A stretch of 64,000 nucleotides of DNA. Origin: Paraescarpia echinospica. Taxonomy: Eukaryota; Annelida; Polychaeta; Sabellida; Siboglinidae. Position 1 is the stretch's first letter, and every line of letters starts with the position of its first letter. The stretch is from NCBI GenBank assembly GCA_020002185.1, contig CM034534.1, positions 69,355,946 through 69,419,945 of the forward strand. The letters run 5' to 3'. Shown piece by piece: positions 25,215-39,116 of this stretch. The position numbers were made by a program, and so were the translations under genes. The notes below the pieces were generated by a model. The model searched no databases. It was not told the origin of the DNA and saw nothing but the letters and a program-made list of their open reading frames with translations.

Positions 25215-27778
25215 TAACCCCCCCTCTCCACCCCACCAGTACATGGTGTGGGACCCCCCCTCCACCCCACCAGTACATGGTGTGGGACCCCCTCCTCCAC
25301 CCCACCAGTACATGGTGTGGGACCCCCCTCCTCCACCCCACCACTACAGGGTGTGGGACCCTCCCTCCTTCACTCCACTAGTACATGGTGTGAGATCCCC
25401 CTCCTCCACCCCACCAGTACATGGTGTGATACCCCCCTCCTCCATCCCACCATTACATGGTGTGGGACCCCCCTGTTCCACCCCACCAGTACATGATGTG
25501 AGACCCCCTCCTCCACCCCACCATTTCATGGTGTGGGACCCCCCTCCTCCACCCCACCAGTACAGGGTGTGGGACCCTCCCTCCTTCACTCCACTAGTAC
25601 ATGGTGTGAGACCCCCTCCTCCATCCCACCATTACATGGTGTGGGACCCCCCTGTTCCACCCCACCAGTACATGATGTGAGACCCCTCCTCCACAACCCT
25701 CCATTTCATGGTGTGGGACCCCCCTCCTCCACCCCACCAGTACAGGGTGTGGGACCCTCCCTCCTTCACTCTACTAGTACATGGTGTGGGACCCCCCCTC
25801 CTCCACCCTACCAGTACATGGTGTGAGACCCCCCTCTGCCACCCCACCAGTATATGGTGTGAGACCCCCTCATCCACCCTACCAGTACGTGGTGTGAGAT
25901 CCCCCTTCTCCACCCCACCAGTACATGGTGTGAGACCCCCCTCCTCCACACTACCAGTACATGGTGTGAGACCCCCTCCTCCATCCCACCATTACATGGT
26001 GTGGGACCCCCCTGTTCCACCCCACCAGTACATGATGTGAGACCCACCCTCCTCCACCCCACCAGTACATGGTGTGAGACCCCTCTCCTCCACCCCACCA
26101 GTATATGGTGTGAGACCCCCTCATCCACCCCACCAGTACATGGCGTGGGATCCCTCCTCTACCCCACCAGTACATGGTGTGGGATCCCCTCCTCCATCCC
26201 ACCAGTACATGGCATGGGATCCCCTCCTCCATCCCACCAGTACATGGTGTGGGATCCCCTCCTCCATCCCACCAGTACATGGTGTGGGATCCCCTCATCC
26301 ACCCCACCAGTACATGGTGTGGGATCCCCTCATCCACCCCACCAGTACATGGTGTGGGATCCCCTCCTCCATCCCACCAGTACATGGTGTGGGATCCCCT
26401 CCTCCATCCCACCAGTACATGGTGTGGGATCCCCTCATCCACCCCACCAGTACATGGCATGGGATCCCCTCATCCACCCCACCAGTACATGGTGTGGGAT
26501 CCCCTCCTCCATCCCACCAGTACATGGTGTGGGATCCCCTCATCCACCCCACCAGTACATGGCATGGGATCCCCTCATCCACCCCACCAGTACATGGTGT
26601 GGGATCCCCCCTCCTCCACCCCACCAGTGCATGGTGTGGGACGCCGTCCTCCACCCCACCAGTACATGGTGTGAGACCCCTCTCCTCCACCCCACCAGTA
26701 CATGGTGTGGAACCCCCTCCTCCACCCCACCAGAACATGGTGTGGGAAACCCCCTCCTCCACCCCACCAATACATGGTGTGGGATCCCCCTCCTCCAACC
26801 TACCAGTACATGGTGTGAGACCCCCTCCTCCACCCCACCAGTACATGGTGTGAGACCCCCCTCCACCACCCCACCAGTATGTGGTGTGAGACCCCCTCAT
26901 CCACCCTACCAGTACGTGGTGTGGGATCCCCATCCTCCACCCCACCAGTACAAGGTGTGAGACCCCCCTCCACCACCCCACCAGTATATGGTGTGAGACC
27001 CCCTAATCCACCCTACCAGTACGTGGTGTGGGATCCCCATCCTCCACCCCACCAGTACATGGTGTGAGACCCCCCTCCTCCATCCCACCATTACATGGTG
27101 TGGGACCCCACCTCCACCACCCGACTAGTATATATGGTGTGAGACCCCTCATCCACCCTACCAGTAAGCACATGGTGTGAGACCCTCTCCTCCACCCTGC
27201 ATCATATGGTGTGAGACCCCTCATCCACCTCCCACCAGTACATGGCGCGGGGATCCTCTCTCCTCCTCCTCCACTCCAACCAGTACGTGTGTGAGACTCC
27301 CTCCCTCCACCCTGACCAGTACACATGGTGTGAGACCCCTCCTCCACCCCACCAGTACATGGCTGGAGACCCTCCTCCACTCCAACTGTATATGGTGTGA
27401 ATCCCCCCTACCCCATGAATACTTGATGTGGGGACTCTCTCCACCCCACCAGTAATGTGAGTGGGACCCCTCCTCCCCCACCCGCCAGTACGCAGTGTGG
27501 GACCCCTCCCTCCACCCCACCAGCAATTTTGTAGTGTGAGACCCCTCCTCCTCCACCCCACCAGTACAGGTGTGAGACCCCTCCTCCACTCCACCAGTAC
27601 ATGGTGTGAGACCCTCCTCCAACCCAACCAGTACATGGTGTGAGACCCCTCCTCCAACCCACCAATACATGGTGAGACCCTCCACCCCACCAGTTCATGG
27701 TGTGAGACCCTGCTCCTCCACTCCACCAGTACGTAGTGTGGGACCCCCCTCCTCCCCCCACCAGTACATGGTGTGAGA
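25215..27778. repeat. 35-bp C-rich satellite, about 73 copies
   Basis: Unit CCACCAGTACATGGTGTGGG plus ACCCCCCTCCTCCAC, period 35 with 34-37-base variants. Subfamilies are visible: GGGACCCC, GAGACCCC and, at 26150-26600, a homogeneous GGGATCCC block. Units become irregular after about 27100. Long overlapping ORFs on both strands reflect lack of stops in the unit and are not genes. The - strand has runs of 4-6 G per unit. Confidence 0.95.
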
Positions 27779-28029
27779 CACATCATATGACATTTATGAT
27801 TCAAAATGGCCATTAGTATCAGTTTGCATTGACAAGTGTTTCAGTCACCATGTGGCGTGACTGTAGCACTCTACCTCCCTGTGTTATCTGCTGACATGAT
27901 GACAAACCTTCCCTTGTACAATGCTTTAACATATTTTAGGACTGTGGACTTATGCAACCGCACTTTATCTTTTTTAATTTCTGATTCAATCATATATAGA
28001 ACCATTTGAGTAAATTTGGAATATATATA

Positions 28030-28122
28030 AAATGCTTATCACCACGCACACACAAAAGCTCACACACACTCACACTCTCGCACACCGCACACATGCACGC
28101 ACGCACGCATGCACACACAGAG
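28030..28122. repeat. CA-rich imperfect microsatellite
   Basis: Mixed CACACA, CACTCACA and GCACGCACGCATGCA runs. Confidence 0.8.
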
Positions 28123-31100
28123 CTGATATAGTCAAGTTTAATTCTTACTCCGACTGACAGGGTTTAGTGGCAGGGACATTTGCGTGGGCCCATGTGTGGG
28201 ATCAAGAGAGGAACAAACCCATGTGTCCCACCCTGTGTGGCTGTATCCTGGCAAGACTGCCATTCCACCTCCCTCCCATCTGACATCCCAGTATAAATAC
28301 TCATGGATTATGACGGCCGTAGAACCAAGCATTGAACACAGGTCCCTAATGAAAATATGTGGTTATTTCTGTTTAGGCAAACTGCTGTGGCATCTGGCTG
28401 GAGGCAAACCAGCGTGCCACTGACAGGTGTATGCCTCCAAATAGGAAGTCCACCTGTTGCAATCTAATCAAGTCTTGTTCTGCAGAATACCCTGTCAATG
28501 TTCACCTTGCATCAATGGTCTCATTACAATAATAATTAAATAATTATCTATATATCATACAATAAATATTATGTTAATCTCACAATATTACAAATGTAAT
28601 TGAATTTTTTTGTAGATCTAAATGTAAACCTAACACTATATTATGTAGGTATTTATTGTAACAATATTTTTTATTTGGTTTATGTTCAGTTACTGTGATC
28701 CGTTTTGTTTATACCAGCCCAGAAATTTCTTAGAAATTTTTTGACTGGGACCAGTCAAAATTTAGCTCATTTGTGAAAACAAATGCATTATCTACTTTTG
28801 ACCAAGTCACCTGAGACATCTTTAAAATACGATTTATGGGCTCAGTCGAAATGCGACAAAATAGTGCAAAGTATTATAATACAAAGTATTATAATACAAA
28901 GTATTATAATACAAAGCAATTCACATTGCAAATGATCTGATCTGTGAGACAGCGTTGTTTTGGGCGATTTTGTCAAACCTGTACTCTCCTTTATTAAGCC
29001 ATACCAATTATTCATACAGACTCATCATTGAGAAATCTAGGACGTCTGGAAGACATCAAGAGAAGTGCCATAATATCACATTACTATGATGGACCTTTTT
29101 CTTCATCAATGCTGAAATGTAGTTTAACTTACTTTGAACTATTCTAGACTGATTCATTCCATTTTTATTTAGAAAGAATCAGATTGTTAAGCTGTTTTTA
29201 GTCGGCTATCGTTTATGGATTTCCTATGGGGTGTGATCTACTGAGAATTAGTGGCTAATTTTCTCAGAAATCCCCCCAGAGTAACAATCAGGTTAACCCC
29301 ACTCAGCTCTTGTTAAACCACATATTGCACACAATTATTCCAGGGATATTAAATAATAGTGTCATGTACATTTGTGGGAATATAGTTCACTACACATATA
29401 CAAACGGTGTATTTATGAAGACTGATTATTCTTCAGTACTTCACTTCCAGTTAATCGGAGTAATTATACTTATAGCCTTTTTGAAGATGTTTCCAGTTGG
29501 GGCCAAAACCCTATGAAGGACTGTTCCCTTAGCCGTATTTCCACCCTTACCTTCCGTGCATAATCCCCCTGAAGGAGTCAATCCCACCAGCACACAGGTT
29601 TCACCAAGTTGTTTATTACCTAGAGATAAACAAAAAGGCAAAGAATCATAATTAGACATGTCATGTTGCATGCAAGAAATGTGGATGAATCACTGCTTAT
29701 ATCCCCGTTGGCAACACTATTAAAAGGTGAATGCTCAACTGTAATAAAATTTATATTTTTAATATTCAGAAAATTAAAATAAGTTAACATTCCATCCTTA
29801 AGCCTGCTGGAATTTGTTTTTGTCAAATTCTGTTGTTTTGTCTCCAGGGAATCACAATACAAAATGTTCCAAATCCAAAACAATTACGCCATCAGTGTAC
29901 TACATGTCAGATAAAGCCACATCCGAGTTAAACAAACTTGAGAAGCATAAAATTACCAAAATGGAATACTGTCTCAAAATTGATGGAACTTTGGAAATAA
30001 ACTGTTCTTCCCCAGATGTATGTAGAAGAACAATAGGGTGACAGTAACCATGTAGGGGTTGTGACCTCGCCAGTCTTTATGGGGGCATTTCACTTCATAA
30101 TTTACTAGCTTTTTAGAACAACATTACAAATATGTAGCATAGCGTGTTTTTTTTCTCAACTTCTCATCCAGATCAAGCAGTGACAGCTGGTCGACTGTGC
30201 TGCCATCTCTGGTATTAAGCAGATATTAGTTGAATGTACTGCCATCTGGTGAATCACTTTGTAAACAAATGCATAGCTGTTATTAGTTGCCGGTTTGTGT
30301 CGGATAACAGACAATCTGACAGTGACACACTGACCATAAATCTTTGTTTTAGCCAGCCAGACATTTAATAAAAAACAGAAAAGTGCATTTGAATATTCAT
30401 GAAATACTTACCTAGTCTATTACTACCATTAGTCAGATCTGCCAATACTGAGTAATGCCACCTGTCAGACTGGTAACATCAGAGTCTGTAGAACCCACAA
30501 TCATCTACGTCCACAGATTGTCTGTGCAAGGGTATAAGGTTCTTGCTATGCCAACTGGGATGTATTGATTGAATCTCGCAAGACTTTGCTACAGTTGAAT
30601 GCACACAGTTAAAATGTGTGCATGCATGCATGCATGGTCGACCATATGCAAGTTAGACGTCTTCAAGCATGCAGTATGCAGCGTGAAATAACCATACGGT
30701 GTACTCCAGTGACCTTTGTAGTTTTTCTACATTCATGAATCTCACTGAATGTTGCGTGTAAGTAAAACATGTTTGATATAAATTATGATGCCGGAATAGA
30801 CTCTGTGGCTATCAATAACACACCTAAAAATGGGAAATGTGTTCTTCGTGTAACTAGCAATCAGCACATGTTACCTTGCGTAGATAATTGCAAATACAGA
30901 GGTCAACAATCTCACTTGCTACAGTGATATTGTTTAAAAAATATGCATGCATGTGTATATATATATATGTTCTGGCTAATGTCATAGTCACTGCAGAAAG
31001 AAACCTTTTACCCATACTTCAGTTCTGTGACAGAGTGATATAGTGTAGCACAGTCAGTCTACCTTTATACCACTAATCTTGTTTCTATATACAGTGACTT

Positions 31101-33148
31101 TAAAACTATATCCATAAATGATTTAATTCATCGCGAATCACTTCATTGGCGTTCATTTGTAATGTGTGAATAGTTTAACATGCATTCACAGTCAGTTAAA
31201 TAAAACAGTGTGCAGCAGCACATATTTCATATTATTTTATTAAAATATCAAAAGAATTTACTTTGATCATTAGATTATGTAACTTGCAAAGGTCTAAATA
31301 GTGTTATGCTAATATATCAGCTGTATACCACTGGTCCACATAAATTTGTAATTTGTTAAGTACTGAATTTTAGCTAATTCCAATCAATGTGTTACCACAT
31401 TTTATCCATTACATTAATGTATATTTAAAAAAGCTAAGTGAAATATAATCATTGTTATTACGGAGTACTGGTTTATGAAATACTACTTCTCCCTAGATAG
31501 GGACATTGCAAGGAATATTCTGTGGATACCGACTGCATTGAGAACAATCTCGTAATAGTAATCCACTATACTCCATGGTAAACCTGTATCAGAAAACCTC
31601 TCAGTGAGATCTGTCTCTCCTTGTGTTACGCCAAGTACCTTTTCCCTGTTTGTGCAATGCACACTGTGTACCTGCTGGAACAGTTGTGTCTAAAAGACAT
31701 ATTACACACAACTTTGTTTTCTGTTAACACTGGACTGTTTTAACACATGTACAAAATGTAAAAAACCTTGGCTGGATAGCATCTGCTATAAATGTACCTT
31801 AATCGAGTTGAATCTGTAGGACAGATAGAACTTGCAACCAAGCACCACAGAACAACTAGAATTTGGTTCCCCACCTACGTTTACGAGCAGTTGCAGCAGT
31901 GTGATAATGTTGTGTTTTGACTCTTAATCTCTGCTAAGCCACTCAAGCATTCAAGTAGTATAGATAACGAAAGCACCCTTCCCAGAGATCCAATAAATCA
32001 AAGTGTTTACCGCGATAACGCCTTCTTAGGTCAGCCGGTCACAAGGAGTCTCATTGGTCAATGACTCAATCATCTCATGTTGTTTGCAACTATGCAACGT
32101 CTCTTGTGTCATATATGCAATGTCTCGCAATTTGACTGCGCAATTTCCCATCTGATAACTTTAATTAGTTGCTCTTGTAATCCTCCGAATCAACAGTGCT
32201 GAATTAGCCTTTTAATAAGTTTGTTAAAACAATAATAATTAACGATCAGTTTGGATCTATTAATTAAGTATCAAAAGTACAAAAACACAGCAGTTATCAT
32301 CATTATGGTATTTTGAACATAGACTCATGACCATTTAATTTCTGCTGTCACTAATTACGGTATTACATGGAGCAGATCATAATTTTAATGTAACTCTACG
32401 GTGACACTACCAGGGAATGACTGACAACACAAATTATCCACTGAAAAACTACATTGTTAATTGGTAGATGAGAGGACAGTGGTCCAAAGGAACGAGGCGA
32501 GTGGACCTTGGTGCCTCAAAGGAGATAGATTTACAATGCATCAAAGTTAGCACAATAGTACATAGATCACATTGGTGTAAGACGGGGCCGCATTGTTCCA
32601 TGCCAATATGTGTTGCATTTTTACGTTAAATATAACATTCTCGTGTTGTTACATTTAACGTTCATTCATACTACTTTGTTCCAGCTCAGTCTAAATTAGT
32701 GCTATTCTAAAGACAGTAATGGAAAACAGCTTTTGTGCAGCAATTACAGTGTGCCTGAATTATTCTGAGGAACATGAGACTGTATTATCTGTCATGATGT
32801 GTAGCATTGATCAGCCATATGAGGACAGGCTGCGACGCTGCACAAGAACTGACCCTGTTTCTTTTAAGTTTCAAAGCCCAGGCTGTAGACGCCTTGATGT
32901 AGGCCGGAAGGCTAACTATCTTATTTGTTGTTCTGATTTTTTCTTATTAACACACTCTAACGGAAAGGTCAACGTCTTCCTAGATATTCCCCTAACCAGG
33001 TGAGGATAGAGACGTATCCTGGGTATGGTTTAACAAGCCCAACCCAACCAACTTTACCTAATTAGACCAGTCACCAACCGGATCAACTATACATTAGGTA
33101 CCCGATCAACCATACACCAGCCATATTCAACCAACCAATCATACCCAG
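28123..33148. other. Intron 1 DNA, mostly without recognised features
   Basis: Contains a 15-bp repeat at 28867-28917 and a short GCATGCATGCATGCATG run near 30618. No coding homology. The 94-codon frame at 32719-33003 has no recognisable domain and no splice context that joins the transporter. Confidence 0.45.
28867..28917. repeat. 15-bp tandem repeat, about 3.4 copies
   Basis: Unit CAAAGTATTATAATA repeated head to tail. Confidence 0.85.
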
Positions 33149-33149
33149 T

Positions 33150-33956
33150 TGGACCAACCATGGCACCAACCATTTACAACCAAAACAACCATTTATAGCT
33201 GGACCAACCATGGCACCAACCATTTACAACCAAAACAACCATTTACAGCTGGACTAACCATAGCACCAACCATTTACAACCAAAACAACCACATTCAGCT
33301 GGACCAACCATACCGCCAACCATTTACAACCAAAACAACCACATCCAGCTGGACCAACCATGGCACCAACCATTTACAACCAAAACAACCATTTATAGCT
33401 GGACCAACCATGGCACCAACCATTTACAACCAAAACAACCATTTACAGCTGGACTAACCATAGCACCAACCATTTACAACCAAAACAATCACATCCAGCT
33501 GGACCAACCATACCGCCAACCATTTACCACCAAAACAACCATTTACAGCTGGACCAACCATAACAGCAACCATTTACAACCCAAACAACCATTTACAGCT
33601 GGACTAACCATAGCACCAACCATTTACAACCAAAACAACCACATTCAGCTGGACCAACCATACCACTAACCATTTACAACCAAAACAACCATTTACAGTT
33701 GGACCAACCATACCACCAACCATTTACAACCCAAACAACCATTTACAGCTGGACTAACCATAGCACCAACCATTTACAACCAAAACAACCATTTACAGCT
33801 GGACTAACCATAGCACCAACCACTTAAAACCAAAACAACCATTTACAGCTGGACCAACCATACCACCAACCATCTACAACCCAAACAACCATTTATAGCT
33901 GGACAAACCATAGCACCAACCACTTAAAACCAAACCAAACCAACCATTTACAACTG
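33150..33956. repeat. 50-bp satellite, about 16 copies
   Basis: Unit GGACCAACCATGGCACCAAC, CATTTACAACCAAAACAACC, ATTTACAGCT; period 50 (33151 to 33201). Alternate units carry CATACC, CATAGC or CATGGC, giving a partly ordered 2-4-unit pattern. Flanks (33030-33149, 33957-34010) hold degenerate ACCAACC-rich sequence. Confidence 0.93.
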
Positions 33957-34444
33957 GACTGACTGTACCCAGTCAGACCAATCAGACCCAACCGGACAAA
34001 CCACAGCTATTCCCCAAATCACACAAGTCAGTTGAGATGTACCTTTCAAACAGTTCCCACACTTTGTTAGAGGCAAACAGGTAAAGCCAACATGCACAAA
34101 ATTGCTGGTGAATTGTTTGTGTAAGGAATAAAAATAAAATTGGCAACAAATCATCTTGCTCGTGAGATTCCACTTGGCCGTATGCCTCAGGACTAACTTT
34201 ACTGTGATTGTAGAAAACCGATCAGAGCAATTGTGTTGCTTCCTCATAGTCTCCCCACTGTTATTTTCTTTATATCCTAAATATAATAGTGTTGTAAAGT
34301 TTCAACTCCACCTGAATGTTACAACTGAGAGGAATGATTGTATTTAAACCACTGAATCCAATGATAACAAAAGTGTAATATCCAGAACACACTTGGATAG
34401 AACCCTAACTAATATCACTCACCAGGCAAAATACACTGTATTCT

Positions 34445-34925
34445 CAGTTGATTAGTGTCTCATGTTTGACTTCCTCAGTTGACTTGTTGGACTTCCTCAG
34501 TTGACTAGTGTCTCATGTTTGACTTCCTCAGTTGACTTGTTGGACTTCCTCAGTTGACTAGTGTCTCTTTTTGGACTTCCTCAGTTAACTAGTGTCTTTT
34601 GTTGGACCCTCAGTCGACTAGTGTCTCTTGTTGGACTTTCTCAGTTGACTAGTGTCTCTTTCTGCACTTCCTCAGTTGACTAGTGTCTCTTTCTGGACTT
34701 CCTCAGAGACTAGTGTCTCTTGTTGGATTTCCTCAGTTGACAAGTGTCTCTTGTTGAACTTTCCCAATTGACTAGTGTCTCTTTCTGGATTCCTCAGTTG
34801 ACTAGTATGTCTTGTTAGACTTCTTCAGTTGACTTGTTGGATTTTCCCAGTTGACTAGTGTCTGTTGTTGGAATTCCTCAGCTGAAGTGTCTCATTCTGG
34901 ATTCACTCAGCAGACTAGTATCTCA
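34445..34925. repeat. ~31-bp satellite, about 16 copies, irregular
   Basis: Unit CTTCCTCAGTTGACTAGTGT plus CTCTTGTTGGA, with shorter variants missing the TAGTGTCTC part. Degenerates towards 34925. Confidence 0.88.
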
Positions 34926-34926
34926 T

Positions 34927-35520
34927 CTTTCAACATAAGGGAAGTTATTCGTTCACGTTTCCCGCCACCGTTCAGAACTTTTCCCCTGTTCAGGGCATGG
35001 GAGCAATTTGCTTGGCGCTGAGAGGATATCTCAGTCTCAGGTCATCGGTCGACTCCTCCCTACACAGTACTCCCGGCGGGAGACGGGATCTTCTTTATCT
35101 GTCCATGATCACGTTTAATATGAACATACCTGGGATGATGCATACCCAACATAGAATGTTTTCATTGGGTCAGTAATGCACTTATTATTACAAATTTATG
35201 GTTTCATGTTAGATAAACTCTGCACTCAAACTGCATTCAGTGTTACCCTGGGCCACCTTGCTGTTATTTTCACAGCCTAGCCCAATATTGTGCAGAAACT
35301 GGCACCTTGTAGGCTTGTACTGGAGTCATCAATCAATCACTTGCCACCGGTGTCTATTTCTTGCACTCAGAAAAGTTGTTATGTCACAATGTATTTACAA
35401 TTTCAACAAATTTTCTGGTTCATTTTAGATGCTTAAATTAGTTATTGAGCTGTCCTAAGCCAGCATTGGGTTGTTTATATGTTTAATAGAACTGAATGAT
35501 ATGTACTGTCAGTGTTGGCT
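34927..35520. other. Intron 1 DNA without recognised genes
   Basis: A GC-richer patch at 34940-35110 may be an old repeat. No ends or coding motif found. Confidence 0.4.
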
Positions 35521-35613
35521 TATATATATATATATATATATATAAAATATGTGTGTGTGTGTGCACATGCATGCATGTGTGCTTGCATGCATGCATGTGT
35601 GCGTGTGTGCACC
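35521..35613. repeat. TA, GT and GCAT compound microsatellite
   Basis: TA run at 35521-35545, then GT run, then ATGCATGCATG-type runs. Confidence 0.85.
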
Positions 35614-35779
35614 TATGGGTGAGCCAGGTATGTATAGAACACCAGTGATTGAAGTTACTCCATGCTGTCAAAACCAACTTAATCCTAAATGTAATAATGA
35701 CAAGGATTCATCTTGTGTATGTCACCACCTCACACACCACTTTATCCAGGGGGGACCCTAGCATTGTCTGCCTCTAAGA

Positions 35780-36191
35780 CATACCTGTCAAATACTACGG
35801 TTTAGCCGTAGTCACTACGGTTTTATTGATCAAATGAAAACTCCGGGCATAGTAGGAAAACCATACGGTTTTATGCATGTGTTTTGAGATACCTTTTTTT
35901 AACGAATTTTTGCGGTCGTTATATTTTTGTTGGTAAATTTGCCGACCGACACACTCATTACTCCCTTATGGTTCTCGCGCTTTCCGGGCCTGATAGAATT
36001 CCTGTACGCATTTTCGTGTTATGCGCAGGCATGAACTTACTTACAGATCCCGTGGGCGCCATGTGTCGCAGAGGGCACTTGTACTTACAAACTTGTTTTT
36101 TATTACGTGCGTCAGTGGGCATTTATGTGTAAACATTATGGTTTTTGTTTGCCATGACTACTGTTTCGTTTCACAGGACTTGACAGGTATG
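35780..36191. mobile_element. 412-bp MITE with 12-bp TIRs and 8-bp target duplication
   Basis: Ends CATACCTGTCAA at 35780 and TTGACAGGTATG ending 36191 are exact inverses. Flanking octamers CTCTAAGA (35772-35779) and CACTAAGA (36192-36199) match at 7 of 8 positions. Interior is CG-containing with repeated TACGGTTT motifs. No transposase. The 8-bp duplication suggests mobilisation by a hAT-like or P-like transposase. Confidence 0.8.
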
Positions 36192-36199
36192 CACTAAGA

Positions 36200-38191
36200 T
36201 ACCTGTTTCGGAGGTATGGCCCCCCATTCTTGACGCCAGAAATATGTTCCTAGCACCCAGACATGTCCATGTCTACAGGTTGGCATCCCGATCTCGAGGG
36301 ATGGAACGAGTTCTGTGACTGAGTTAGCATGACATGAAGGTCAAGGCTGTCCTGCATGAATGGGCATTGCTTTACAGCAATAAAGTTGGCTTTTAGAACA
36401 CAGGTTTAATTTGCAAATAAATCTTACCAGTCGTGTCAATGCCAGGGTGAAGCAGCCGCTTCACCTAGAACAGGTGTGGGTGCTGGCTGGAGGGACAGAG
36501 AGTCGATGGTTCTGGGTCTACAGCTTGTTAGAATTATGCCATGTAAACATGTAGTAAACACATACTTTTGTTCAGTAGTTGTAGCATAACTGAATACTTC
36601 CCAGAGAAATAATGTCAGCCACATATGAATGAGTGATTATCATACTGTTATAAAAACATACTTTTTGCATGCTGTCTGTTTGGAGCTAAATCCATATTTG
36701 TGACTTGAAATTCAGTATAATTATATGTATAAAAAAAAATCATTGGTTAATCAACATTCATATTCTCATCGAGTACCACAGTCAGACTTTGAAATACGTA
36801 CATCGCATAAAATTACATAAATTTGAAAGAAATCTGCATTGATATAAATACCGAATAAATATAGCTACATATAATCAAAAAAATGCACATTGAATACTGG
36901 TAATCTGTATGATACACGCAGCATGTCTGATACTTCCGCTTCTAACTGACAGCTTCCTCTGTGCCACTCGTTGATGCCAGATTAATTAATCAAGAAACGT
37001 TGGTTTCCAGCTGGCGTCATGTGGAAAATAAATGAACTCACCAACTGGCAGGAGAGTCCCAATTTTCCCCTCAATGGGAGTTGTTAGTCTTGTTTCTCCT
37101 CCATCAAACCCTCAGAGTGGAAGTATGTCTGAAATGATAAACAGTTGAATGCTGAGTGCCATAGAATGGGGCTGGTGTTGGTCTAAATATATGGCACTTT
37201 GAGCATCATTAGGGACAGATGTAGATTTGTCAATGCAGGCTATGGAAGTGAAATAGCACCATAGTCTATCCCCAAACTGCTGCAAATATGTCAGCGTTAC
37301 ACTGTCATTGACTCCAGGAGTAGTGATAGACCTGCCTATAGAGTTACCATACTAAATACTTCTAGATATCTTTGCTACAACTAGGGACTGTTTCTGCAAG
37401 GCACATATCTCATTTTAGTGCTGTTTACACGAGGAACACAACATTTCAAACATTTGTCTTAAAACCTAATTATAGGTGATTCTCGTAATAAGCATCTGGC
37501 GTTTCTAGAGAATCTTGTGAGTTACTTGATGAAATTATGTTCTTACATGTAATAACACTGTAATTGAGTAACCAAATAAAGTTTCATTCATTTATTCATA
37601 ATGTACTAAAATTATTTTATATTTTATGAGTGAATTATGCAATGGTATGCATGCATCTTTTATTGTCATGATTGACCATCTTTTTGAGTAATTTATTCAC
37701 CTTCTAAATAATTCTTTGTCTTATTTCTCTGTCACTGTCATTTAGTGTTCTAGTACCTGTACGAACTGTGTTCTCCTTCTGAGAAGACTATCTAGATATA
37801 TTGTGCTAAATTTATGTTGTGATGTTAGTTTCTAACAGTCTGCTACTATCAATGTCGTTTAGAAGTGGTCATTAAAATGGGCTAATTTAAATCTCCACTG
37901 CTACAGAATGTCTTTGTTTTATTTTATTTGTCCAGTGCCACTAATTTATTACACCTATAATATGGTACCTGATACAAAATAAAACAAGTTTATAAATCCT
38001 GCATATTAGTTTAGTTAACAAAATGAAACATTGCCCAGGATGAGAGTTATAATTAGGACAGTATACATTGTATAAAAACTTGCTGTATTTTCTTTTCTTT
38101 GAAAACTAATGTTTACTGTAAATTGTACAGGTTTATAGAAAGAACGAGACGTTTAATTTCAAATAGTCATTGCCATGTGTCTCTGTTGTAG
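36200..38191. other. 3' part of intron 1 without recognised features
   Basis: AT-rich, no coding homology. Ends at the exon 2 acceptor. Confidence 0.5.
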
Positions 38192-38296
38192 CGCCCCTGG
38201 ACAAACTTCACATGCTCTTAAGTTTTGCGGTTGGCGGACTTCTTGGTGATGTGTTCTTACACTTGCTGCCTGAAGCCTGGGCCCATATCAACGCTG
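38192..38296 (+). CDS. SLC39A13: ZIP13-like exon 2: TM2
   Basis: Acceptor TTGTAG at 38186-38191 and donor G|GTAAGC at 38297. The exon completes codon 117 (Ala) and encodes residues 118-151 plus the first base of codon 152. It contains the TM2 stretch LLSFAVGGLLGDVFLHLLPE, which is strongly conserved in ZIP13 and ZIP7 (GGLLGxVFLHLLPEA). The exon is 105 bp. Its phase matches exon 1 although they lie 34 kb apart. Confidence 0.93.
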
Positions 38297-39116
38297 GTAA
38301 GCACTGCTGCATTGTGGGAATGTTAATCATGCATGCAAACGGTGTAACTATCATCATCATCAAGGGTGGCACAATAAAACAATATTTTCTTGTACAAGCA
38401 TTATTGAGTGAGATTGAATGAACTGAATTGTATTGATGGCCTTGTTATCATGTTTTAAATTATTCTAAACATTTAACGGTTTGATAATTAAATTTGATAA
38501 TTAATTTGGTATATTCAAGAAAAATATCAATACACTGTAGGTATTGCAAATAAAAAAGTAATGTGAGTCTGAAAGTATTGTAAAATTGCATATTGTAAAA
38601 TTCAATAAGTATACACTGCATTGCAAATACTTTGCAATACTCAAAGTTTAGTATGCAGTACTGAGACTATGGCGCCCAGTCGTGCACCTACAACCACCTA
38701 TTGCCATAATCAACATGTTTTTTTCTCGGCAGTTGGTCATATCAGTAATTTGTTGTGCAATGTTTCCGGAATCAGTAACTTTACCGAAACTGCCAGAGCA
38801 GAATTTTTTTGACTGCACCATAAATTGATATGCCAGTTGGAACAAGGTCTTCACCAGTCAGTTTTAGATCAACCATGATTGGTCCATAGCAGAAGAAGTT
38901 GAACTTCAATGAAGGAAATCTTATAGGGACATAAATGTACCTGGAGCCAAAATAATATGATGTAAAATGTAATTTACTGAGACTGATCTTTCTAAATGCA
39001 TGTAGTGTAGTCAAACTTTGTGTTACGGTTACCTCGGTAATACAGTGACTTAGCAGATACTGCCAATACGGGAGTCCCAGATTATTTCTGTAAGAGTGAA
39101 CTAGAGGAAAGTCATG
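38297..39116. other. 5' part of intron 2 without recognised features
   Basis: The exon 2 reading frame stays open to 38421 but has no conserved sequence after the donor at 38297. Confidence 0.5.

Noticed and set aside
25243..27813. Many Pro- or Gly-rich ORFs on both strands
   Set aside because: All come from the stop-free 35-bp satellite; overlapping ORFs in several frames on both strands cannot all be genes.
32719..33003. 94-codon ORF as a small gene
   Set aside because: No known motif and within intron 1; a chance open frame is more likely.
36560..36625. Another SINE fragment (CTGAATACTTCCCAGAGAAA)
   Set aside because: Only about 20 bases resemble the SINE core; no flanking similarity.
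38297..38421. Extension of exon 2 past its donor
   Set aside because: The frame is open by chance; conserved ZIP13 sequence stops exactly at GTAAGC and resumes in phase at exon 3.
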